DNA of 5,994 nt from contig JAJZOA010000336.1 of assembly GCA_021852225.1 (NCBI GenBank), positions 1 through 5,994 of the forward strand, given 5' to 3'. This document shows, piece by piece, positions 1 through 5,752 of the stretch. The translations under genes and the position numbers were made by a program. The notes under the pieces are model-generated. The model saw nothing but the letters and a program-made list of their open reading frames with translations, ran no database searches and had not been told where the DNA came from. The stretch is from Planctomycetota bacterium. GTDB lineage: Bacteria; Planctomycetota; Phycisphaerae; WQYP01. Numbering within the stretch: position 1 is the first letter of the stretch; every line of letters begins with the position of its first letter.

Positions 1-1640
1 CAATTATTGGAGACATTCAGGGAATCAGCCAGAAACTCAACTATCTGCGAAAACTGGGCGTTACGGCGCTCTATCTGACACCCATTTTTGAATCCCCGTC
101 AATCCACAAATATGATCCATCAGATTTTCGCCATGTCGATGACGGCTTCGGCGTAAAAAATTCGATCGATTTGCTGAAGGGGGAAAAAATACGCGATCCC
201 AAAACCTGGCAATGGTCCGCGTCCGATAAAATATTTCTGCACTTTATCCGTCAGGCCCACAAGCGGGGATTCAAAGTCATTATTGATGTCCCGTTCGGTC
301 ATTGCGGTGTTGGCTTCGGCCCATTTCAAAGTGTTTTAAAACTAGGGAAAAAATCTCCCTATGCCGGCTGGTTTGACATTCTTAAATGGGGACCACCCGT
401 CGTCTACCAGGGCTGGGGACAGGTCGGTGGCAATATGCCCATGTTTCGACATTATCCCGGCAGCGGACTGGCACCCGGCTATTGCCGCTATCTGTTCGCC
501 ATTACACGGCGCTGGATGGCACCCAACGGAAAAGTCGCTGATGGCATTGATGGCTGGCGGCTGGACACCGCACCGGATGTTCCGCATTCATTCTGGATCG
601 CCTGGCGAAAAGTGGTCAAAGCCATCAACCCTAAAGCCGTTATTATCGGCGAAATATGGACGCAATCGCAGGCGTGGCTCAACCGTGGGAATCAGTTTGA
701 CGCCGTCATGAATTACCCGTTCGCGACACTCTGTACACAATTTTTCGCCGCCAATCGGCGCGCCGGCGGCATTGGCATCGGGCCAAAGAGGTTCGGTGCT
801 GCCCTGGCCAACATGCTAAACTGGTATCCGTGGCAGGTGGATTTAACCCAGCAGAATCTCATTGATAGCCACGATACTGATCGATTTGTCTCGCGGCTTG
901 TCAACATGAATCTTCCATTTAATGCAGATGACCACCTCCAGAATGGCGACCATTACAGCAGCGCCAAACCGACCGCCGAGGACTATACCCGTTTTAAACA
1001 GGTGGTGGCATTTCAGATGACGTTCCCCGGCGCGCCCATGGTCTGGTATGGCGATGAGGTCGGTATGTGGGGTGCCACCGACCCGTCAGATCGCCAGCCG
1101 ATGCTCTGGAATAACCTCATGCCCTACAACGACCCGCAACTGACCATAAACAGATCGCTTCTGCATTTTTACCGCCGCGCCATCGCGGCCCGCCGACTGC
1201 TTCCGCCGCTGGAGATCGGTTCTTATGGCCAGCTTCTGGCGCTTGACCGCCGCGACGTTTTCGCCTTTTTTCGCGCCATCCGGCATCAGCACGTGTATGT
1301 AGTGCTGAACCGGAGCAGCCGGCGACGGATCGTCAATCTGCCCCTGTTTCCCGCGGACTGCAATCACTATTTATTCGATTATCTCTCGCAACTGGATTTT
1401 CACCTGAAAATGCCAGCACATCAAAAAGGGGGTGGCTGGGCTCGGCCAGTTCTTATCTTGCGCCATCGCGCAACCGGAAAGATCAGCCCCGGACCGGTTC
1501 TGACGTTGACGCTGAATCCGTGGCAAACCATGATTTTGGCCCGGAAGTCCGTTGAATCCATTACCGGCCTCCAGACTGCGAACAACACCGGCAAACCCTC
1601 GGCGGGTAACCATGTCATGGAGAGCCGATTGCAGAGATAA
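1..1640 (+). CDS. GH13 alpha-amylase family glycosidase, neopullulanase/cyclomaltodextrinase-like (5' partial)
   Basis: The reading frame is open from the window edge (first full codon at 3) to TAA at 1638-1640, giving 545 visible residues; the N-terminus is missing. Family motifs occur in order. An N-terminal barrel segment has LTPIFESPSIHKYDPSDF (about residues 26-43). Region I is DVPFGH (Asp95, His100). Region II is GWRLDTA, with Arg186 and nucleophile Asp188. Region III is IIGEIW with acid/base Glu217. Region IV is DSHDTDRF with His290 and Asp291. A WYGDEVGMWG...DRQPMLW block covers 348-369. All three catalytic acids are therefore present. A beta-rich C-terminal domain follows (about 400-520), then an unrecognised tail of about 25 residues. 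The ESPSxHKYD and DPxDRxPMxW signatures point to the GH13_20-like group that hydrolyses alpha-1,4 (and often alpha-1,6) bonds in maltodextrins, cyclodextrins or pullulan fragments. Exact specificity and location (cytoplasm or periplasm) cannot be read without the N-terminus. The adjacent sugar importer supports a role in maltodextrin breakdown. Odd point: the conserved Asn of region I is Gly99. Confidence 0.93.
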   Translation, partial: IIGDIQGISQKLNYLRKLGVTALYLTPIFESPSIHKYDPSDFRHVDDGFGVKNSIDLLKGEKIRDPKTWQWSASDKIFLHFIRQAHKRGFKVIIDVPFGHCGVGFGPFQSVLKLGKKSPYAGWFDILKWGPPVVYQGWGQVGGNMPMFRHYPGSGLAPGYCRYLFAITRRWMAPNGKVADGIDGWRLDTAPDVPHSFWIAWRKVVKAINPKAVIIGEIWTQSQAWLNRGNQFDAVMNYPFATLCTQFFAANRRAGGIGIGPKRFGAALANMLNWYPWQVDLTQQNLIDSHDTDRFVSRLVNMNLPFNADDHLQNGDHYSSAKPTAEDYTRFKQVVAFQMTFPGAPMVWYGDEVGMWGATDPSDRQPMLWNNLMPYNDPQLTINRSLLHFYRRAIAARRLLPPLEIGSYGQLLALDRRDVFAFFRAIRHQHVYVVLNRSSRRRIVNLPLFPADCNHYLFDYLSQLDFHLKMPAHQKGGGWARPVLILRHRATGKISPGPVLTLTLNPWQTMILARKSVESITGLQTANNTGKPSAGNHVMESRLQR

Positions 1641-1651
1641 CGTTTATCGGC
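1624..1651 (+). other. Hairpin spanning the GH13 stop codon
   Basis: GCCGAT (1624-1629) is a perfect reverse complement of ATCGGC (1646-1651), and a shorter alternative stem, GATAA/TTATC (1636-1640 with 1644-1648), lies inside. No T-run follows, so it is not a classical intrinsic terminator. It could be a weak terminator, a 3'-end stabilising structure, or chance. Confidence 0.25.
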
Positions 1652-1675
1652 AGACCATTGAATCGATATGTGCGG

Positions 1676-1689
1676 CAAACCGAGGTTTG
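1676..1689. promoter_or_regulatory. Operator-like palindrome upstream of the transporter operon
   Basis: CAAACC GA GGTTTG is a 14-base inverted repeat with two 6-base arms around a 2-base centre. It lies just upstream of a TAAAAT box (1693-1698), where a bound repressor would block RNA polymerase. LacI-family sugar repressors bind short palindromes of similar arm size, so a sugar-responsive operator is plausible. No regulator gene is in the window and no second copy was seen, so the assignment is an inference. Confidence 0.3.
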
Positions 1690-1692
1690 GTC

Positions 1693-1698
1693 TAAAAT
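1693..1698 (+). promoter_or_regulatory. Possible -10 box for the transporter operon
   Basis: TAAAAT matches the sigma70 -10 consensus at five of six positions and sits 39 bases before the ATG at 1738. No convincing -35 hexamer lies 16-18 bases upstream. If real, it would be a weak or activator-dependent promoter; the operon may equally be read through from the GH13 gene. Confidence 0.22.
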
Positions 1699-1715
1699 GA
1701 GCAGCCTTAAGTTTT

Positions 1716-1731
1716 AACTCTGGCCGGAGTT
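1716..1731 (+). promoter_or_regulatory. Ribosome binding site of the fusion gene, inside a possible hairpin
   Basis: GGAG at 1726-1729 is the Shine-Dalgarno sequence, 8 bases before ATG 1738 and 5 before GTG 1735. The same bases form the 3' arm of a short hairpin in the RNA: AACUCU (1716-1721), loop GGCC, GGAGUU (1726-1731), with five Watson-Crick pairs and one U-G pair. Folding would hide the ribosome site and could damp translation. Confidence 0.4.
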
Positions 1732-1737
1732 CTGGTG

Positions 1738-4341
1738 ATGTCGCTCTCCAATCCGCTGCTGATCAAGCCGATTCTTACCTTAGGCATCGCATTTCTGTTT
1801 TTTATGCTGATCGCCGCGGTCTGGCATTTGGCAAAAATTCTTGCCGGAAAACTTTCTGCCCGGATTGGCGCTAACAAAAACAAAGCTCTTTCAGCCGATG
1901 TGCTGTCCGCGGCCTGGCGGCGGTTCAGCCGTGGATGTTCGTGGACGCTGGTGATCCTGACCATCGCGGTTGTCACTTGGTCTTTTTTTCGGGTCGGCAT
2001 GGAGGCCCTTGGCGGATACAGGCAAGGCCGCTCCGTCATTACGCTGCGCATTCTGCATTGGGGATCTCCTTCGGAAGATCGCATAGTCCGCAGGCTGATT
2101 CAGAATTTTGAAGCCCACCACCCCCATGTGAGGGTTCAGGACATCAACGATTCCGGCGACTACCCGGCAAAACTCAAGACTATGTTCGCCGCCGGAGCGC
2201 CACCGGATCTGTTCTATATGCCGGGCAGCAGCTTTTTGCGATTGGCGAGCGACGGCCTTCTGCTTAATTTGACTCCGCTGATTGCCCGGCAGCGCGCGAA
2301 GGGACATTTTTTATGGCTGGGCGACATGTACCCGGCACTGCGCAAGGCTTATGAATTCAATGGTCGTACAGTCGGGTCTGGAAATCTTTACGGGCTGCCA
2401 AAAGACTGCTCATCCATGGTGATTTATGTGAATATAAATCTTTTCCACAGAGCACATCTGCCCATCCCATGGCACGGGTGGACCTGGCATACTTTCCACC
2501 AGGACGCCCGCATCATCTCCAAATTGCCCGCAGATTCCAATGGTCCATTTTACGGGGCGGTTATCAACACCGCCCCGCTGGAATTTCAGAATATCATCTG
2601 GTCATTTGGCGGACATTTTTTTTATCATGCAAATTGCCGCCGACCCGCTTTGGACTCGCCGGCCGCACAGGCCGCGATGAATTTGGTTTATACGATGCGT
2701 TTCAAGGATCACAGTGCGTTTAATGCCACAGGAATCGCGCATCACGGAAGCGAGGAATTCTATCGTGGTCAGGTTGGCGCCATTGGTCCGCAGGGACGCT
2801 GGACCACCGTTCCTTATCGGTACATTCGGAATTTTAAATGGGATGTTGTGCCCGTGCCCCACGGAGCCAGAAACATTTCCAGCATAACCACAGTGGCCTG
2901 GTCGATTGCGGCGGCCACCCACCATCCGCGCCATTCCGTGGAACTGCTACGCTTTCTATGCGGACCACGTGGCCAGTCGATTCAAGCCAAACTGGGCCTT
3001 TCCATTCCCTCCCTCGAATCCGTCGCACATTCCACGGCGTTTCTCGTTCCCGGCCAGATTCCGGCACACTCCCAGTTATTCCTGACCGCTCTGGCACATG
3101 GCAGATTGCCTCGAGCCTTTGCGCATCATGCGGAATTTCGCTCCATTCTTCAACAGGAAATCACTGCCGCCCTTCGGCTGGGCATCAAGAGTCCGCTGGC
3201 CGCCGCGCATGCGATCACGCGGCGTTGGAAGGCGCTGCGGGACGCCTCACGGAATCAATCAGATCATCCCCCGATGCCCTGGCGATTTCTGGCCATTGTC
3301 ACCACCATGGCACTTGCACTGCCTCTTATTTGGTGGCTGTGGCGTATCCTGAGAACCGATGCCAAATACGCGAGAAATAGAATCGGCGTGCTGTTTATCT
3401 CTCCCTGGCTGATAGGATTTTGCGCACTTACCGCCGGCCCCATGACCCTTTCCCTTTATCTTTCGCTCACCCACTGGACGGCCATTCAACCGCTGGCGGA
3501 CGCCCGGTTCACCGGGCTGCGGAACTATCATGATATACTTCTGGCGGATCATAATGTTTTTCACGCTTTGTGGCTGACCCTGCTGTACGTGGTCCTGTTA
3601 ATTCCCCTTGGCCAAGGCCTGGGGCTGGCACTGGCCATTCTGGTCAATACGCGCACCGCGGGCATTCGATTTTTCCGAACCGCCTTTTTTCTTCCATCTG
3701 TTGTCAGCGGTGTGGCCATGGCCACGCTTTGGCTTGGCATGTTCAATGCGGATTACGGCTTGGTGAATGCGGTGCTTGCGCCGGTCCTCAATTTACCATC
3801 CAGTTTGCTTGGCTTTCTGGCCGGCCTGCCAGGGTTGCAGCAGCCATTCGCCTCATGGTCCGCGGCGGTCCATGTGGCCCCGCCAGACTGGTTCGGCCTG
3901 GATGCACGCCATTGGGCGGTTCCCGGTTTTGTGCTGATGGGATTATGGGGCATTGGCAGTGCCATGATTATTTATCTGGCCGGCCTGAAGGCCATCCCCG
4001 AATCTTTTCACGAATCTGCCCGCGTGGATGGTGCCGGCGCTTTTCGGCGCTTCTGGCACATTACACTTCCAATGCTTTCTCCTCTTGTTTTTTTCAATGT
4101 CGTCATGGCCATGATCGGCTCTTTCCAGATATTCACCCAGGTGCAGGTCATGACCAACGGAGGCCCGGACAAGGCCACCAATTTCTACGTCCTTTATCTT
4201 TATCATCAGGCGTTTGAGTATTACCACATGGGCTACGCCTCGGCTCTGGCGTGGCTGTTGTTTGCACTTCTGCTGACACTGACACTTCTATTATTCAGAG
4301 TGTCGCGCCGCTGGATTTATTACGAGGCATTCCGCGAATGA
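1738..4341 (+). CDS. Fused MalE-type solute-binding protein and MalF/UgpA-type ABC permease
   Basis: This 867-residue protein joins two importer parts that are normally separate. Helix 1 (about 11-36) is followed by a strongly basic stretch (38-66, many Lys/Arg) and helix 2 (about 67-88). By the positive-inside rule that loop is cytoplasmic and the next domain extracytoplasmic. Residues about 102-505 are an SBP_bac_1-type sugar-binding domain. It begins TLRILHWGSPSEDRIVRRLI and has APPDLFYMPG, then EEFYRGQVGAIGPQGRW. Near its end is SVELLRFLCGPRGQ. Helix 3 (about 517-538) returns to the cytoplasm, ahead of basic RTDAKYARNR. Residues about 549-867 are a full six-helix MalF-like permease with FTGLRNY, NGGP (807-810) and the EAA loop at 759-778 (ESARVDGA...HITLP) that docks on the ATPase. 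Nine helices are predicted in all. The start is ATG 1738; GTG at 1735 is an alternative adding one residue. The frame is open throughout, with no sign of frameshift. Its neighbours suggest an alpha-glucan oligosaccharide as substrate, but this is unproven. Confidence 0.9.
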   Translation: MSLSNPLLIKPILTLGIAFLFFMLIAAVWHLAKILAGKLSARIGANKNKALSADVLSAAWRRFSRGCSWTLVILTIAVVTWSFFRVGMEALGGYRQGRSVITLRILHWGSPSEDRIVRRLIQNFEAHHPHVRVQDINDSGDYPAKLKTMFAAGAPPDLFYMPGSSFLRLASDGLLLNLTPLIARQRAKGHFLWLGDMYPALRKAYEFNGRTVGSGNLYGLPKDCSSMVIYVNINLFHRAHLPIPWHGWTWHTFHQDARIISKLPADSNGPFYGAVINTAPLEFQNIIWSFGGHFFYHANCRRPALDSPAAQAAMNLVYTMRFKDHSAFNATGIAHHGSEEFYRGQVGAIGPQGRWTTVPYRYIRNFKWDVVPVPHGARNISSITTVAWSIAAATHHPRHSVELLRFLCGPRGQSIQAKLGLSIPSLESVAHSTAFLVPGQIPAHSQLFLTALAHGRLPRAFAHHAEFRSILQQEITAALRLGIKSPLAAAHAITRRWKALRDASRNQSDHPPMPWRFLAIVTTMALALPLIWWLWRILRTDAKYARNRIGVLFISPWLIGFCALTAGPMTLSLYLSLTHWTAIQPLADARFTGLRNYHDILLADHNVFHALWLTLLYVVLLIPLGQGLGLALAILVNTRTAGIRFFRTAFFLPSVVSGVAMATLWLGMFNADYGLVNAVLAPVLNLPSSLLGFLAGLPGLQQPFASWSAAVHVAPPDWFGLDARHWAVPGFVLMGLWGIGSAMIIYLAGLKAIPESFHESARVDGAGAFRRFWHITLPMLSPLVFFNVVMAMIGSFQIFTQVQVMTNGGPDKATNFYVLYLYHQAFEYYHMGYASALAWLLFALLLTLTLLLFRVSRRWIYYEAFRE

Positions 4342-5303
4342 CACAGCCAAGCCCAATGCCGAAGATCCAAAACGCCCCCGCCCCACCGGTGGGCGCCCGC
4401 GTTCGTCGGTTCGCCCGATGGCTTCTGGCCCCGTATACAGATCTGCTGGACCTTCTTCAATACCGGCACGAGCGCAAATATTCGCGCGCACGCATGGCCC
4501 TGATCGCCGGATTGCTGTTGCTGGCGGGTACCGCCTTTATAGCCCCGTGGCTTTTTATGCTAAGCGGCAGTCTAAAAAGCGAACAGGCCATGCAGGCAGG
4601 CGGATTCAATCTATTTCCCCGCAATCTGCATTTGATGAATTATCCGCGAGCGCTCGTCCGGATGCACTTTGTCAATGCCCTGGCCAACACTATTTTCGTT
4701 ACGACTCTTTGCGTCCTGGGCCAGGTCATATCCAGTTCGCTGGTCGGCTTCGGTTTTGCCCGCCATCGTTTCTTTGGAAAAAATACACTGTTTGTCATCA
4801 TGCTTTCCACGCTGATGCTGCCCGCCCAAGTCACCATCATTCCCGTCTTTCTTTTGTTCCGATCGCTTGGCTGGATCAATACGTTTCTTCCCCTGATAAT
4901 TCCCGCCTGGCTCGCGTCGCCATTTTTTGTGTTCATGTTCCGTCAGTTCTTTGCCCAGATTCCGGAAGAACTTATTGAGGCCGCCCGAATGGATGGCTGC
5001 TCGGAATGGACAATCTATCTAAGGCTCATGCTGCCCCTGTCTGCGCCGGTGATCGCCATTACCGCCATCTTCAGCTTTCTGGGCGCCTGGAACGATTATT
5101 TTTCTCCGCTGATTTATCTTGATTCTCCGCGGCGCTACACGCTGGCTCTGGCACTGGCTGGGTTCAACGGGCAATATGGCGTCACACATCCACAATATCT
5201 GCTGGCGGCAAGCTGTGTCACCATGCTTCCCTGCCTGGTTCTTTTCTTCGCCGCGCAGCGCTATTTCGTGGAAAGCCAGACATTTACCGGAATCAAAGGC
5301 TGA
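4338..5303 (+). CDS. MalG/UgpE-type carbohydrate ABC transporter permease
   Basis: This 321-residue inner-membrane permease should pair with the MalF part of the preceding protein to form the translocation pore. Predicted helices lie at about 54-75, 118-138, 149-173, 182-201, 234-255 and 290-311. The EAA loop at 214-233 (EAARMDG...LRLMLP) contacts the ATP-hydrolysing subunit. Other family marks are SLKSEQAMQ (78-86) after helix 1, LMLPAQVTIIPVFLLF (159-174) and the AWNDYFSPLIYL stretch. The C-terminus TFTGIKG is typical for MalG-like proteins. The start is ATG 4338, which overlaps the upstream TGA (4339-4341) as ATGA and has GAGG at 4324-4327; the frame is open further upstream but that part lies inside the fusion gene. 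The roughly 50-residue basic, Pro-rich segment before helix 1 is longer than I expect for this family. No ATPase gene follows, so the pair probably uses a shared MsmK/UgpC-type ATPase encoded elsewhere. The MalG-type assignment is firm; the substrate is not determined by the sequence. Confidence 0.93.
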   Translation: MTQPSPMPKIQNAPAPPVGARVRRFARWLLAPYTDLLDLLQYRHERKYSRARMALIAGLLLLAGTAFIAPWLFMLSGSLKSEQAMQAGGFNLFPRNLHLMNYPRALVRMHFVNALANTIFVTTLCVLGQVISSSLVGFGFARHRFFGKNTLFVIMLSTLMLPAQVTIIPVFLLFRSLGWINTFLPLIIPAWLASPFFVFMFRQFFAQIPEELIEAARMDGCSEWTIYLRLMLPLSAPVIAITAIFSFLGAWNDYFSPLIYLDSPRRYTLALALAGFNGQYGVTHPQYLLAASCVTMLPCLVLFFAAQRYFVESQTFTGIKG

Positions 5304-5312
5304 CCATTCCGG
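5287..5312 (+). terminator. Hairpin spanning the malG-like stop codon, possible weak terminator
   Basis: CCGGAAT (5287-5293) and ATTCCGG (5306-5312) form a perfect 7-base stem with a 12-base loop that contains the TGA stop. There is no T-run after it, so it is at best a weak or Rho-assisted terminator or a 3'-protecting structure. It sits where the sugar transporter unit would be expected to end. Confidence 0.3.
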
Positions 5313-5379
5313 CAAACATCGGTAAAATCCATTCCGTTACGATAACCCGCACTCCAGCCGGAAAACAAGTCTCGACACC

Positions 5380-5396
5380 TCCATTTTCCAAATGGA
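5380..5396. promoter_or_regulatory. 17-base palindrome upstream of the ACP promoter
   Basis: TCCATTT TCC AAATGGA has perfect 7-base arms around a 3-base centre. It ends 18 bases before the candidate -35 box of the acyl carrier protein gene. It could be a binding site for a dimeric regulator or a small RNA hairpin. No T-run follows, so a terminator is less likely. Confidence 0.3.
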
Positions 5397-5414
5397 CAGT
5401 CCGTTGGGAACAGC

Positions 5415-5443
5415 TTACCGATCTCGCTCCAATCGCCTATAAT
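5415..5443 (+). promoter_or_regulatory. Sigma70-like promoter for the acyl carrier protein gene
   Basis: A perfect TATAAT -10 box lies at 5438-5443, with TTACCG (three of six consensus bases) at 5415-5420 and the standard 17-base spacing. Transcription would start near 5450, giving a very short leader before ATG 5467. It marks a new transcription unit after the sugar transporter. A second, weaker candidate is CTGACC (5300-5305) with TAAAAT (5323-5328), also 17 bases apart. Confidence 0.5.
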
Positions 5444-5466
5444 TCAAACGGACTTTTGGAGACTCA

Positions 5467-5739
5467 ATGACACCTACGGAAGCGAAGTTGATCGACATTC
5501 TTACACAAGGCTTGAAATTGCGGCTGGACCCGGCGATTCCGGTCACTCCTGAAACCGCTATTTTCGGCAAGGTCGACGGATTGGGACTTGATTCAGTGGA
5601 TGTGCTGGAAGTGGCCGTCCTGATTGACAAACATTTTGGCGTGGTTCTTGAAGACAACAATGACGATGTGCGCGCCGCGATGACCACAATCGGTTCGCTC
5701 GCCGGATATATCGATTCACATTCCGCCGCCCGCGGCTGA
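5467..5739 (+). CDS. Acyl carrier protein (phosphopantetheine-binding)
   Basis: A small 90-residue protein with the carrier-protein fold signature. Ser43 in GLGLDSVDVLEVAVLIDK (38-55) is the expected attachment site for 4'-phosphopantetheine, which holds the growing acyl chain as a thioester. The flanking pattern (FGKVDGLGLDSVD, then an amphipathic helix and KHFGV) is more like carrier proteins of dedicated acyl, aryl-polyene or polyketide-type clusters than housekeeping AcpP, whose motif is usually GADSLD. The start ATG has GGAG at 5458-5461, five bases upstream, and a perfect -10 box just before it. The next gene, 13 bases downstream, is a hotdog dehydratase-like protein, so the two probably work on the same acyl-ACP intermediates in the cytoplasm. 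Carrier-protein identity is firm; which pathway it serves is inference and would need the genes beyond the window. Confidence 0.9.
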   Translation: MTPTEAKLIDILTQGLKLRLDPAIPVTPETAIFGKVDGLGLDSVDVLEVAVLIDKHFGVVLEDNNDDVRAAMTTIGSLAGYIDSHSAARG

Positions 5740-5752
5740 GGGTGCCTGCACG

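Noticed and set aside
171..1640. TTG at 171 as the true start of the GH13 gene
   Set aside because: The frame is open upstream to the window edge and encodes conserved GH13 barrel sequence (ESPSIHKYD) before 171.
3238..3290. Artificial joining of separate binding-protein and permease genes by a sequencing error
   Set aside because: The junction is in one open frame with an extra membrane helix (517-538) that gives consistent topology, and there is no stop/start or ribosome site pattern here; cannot be fully excluded without other genomes.
2838..3380. 180-codon + strand ORF inside the binding-protein part
   Set aside because: Composition is Ser/Arg/Pro/His-rich without motifs; the main frame carries conserved SBP features over the same bases.
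3570..4217. Long overlapping + strand ORF of 215 codons inside the permease part of the fusion gene
   Set aside because: Frame shadow: no recognisable domain, and the overlapping frame encodes a textbook MalF core with EAA loop.
4251..4337. Upstream extension of the malG-like gene to 4251
   Set aside because: That part overlaps the last helix of the fusion gene in another frame and has no homologous look; ATG 4338 in the ATGA overlap with GAGG upstream is a better start.
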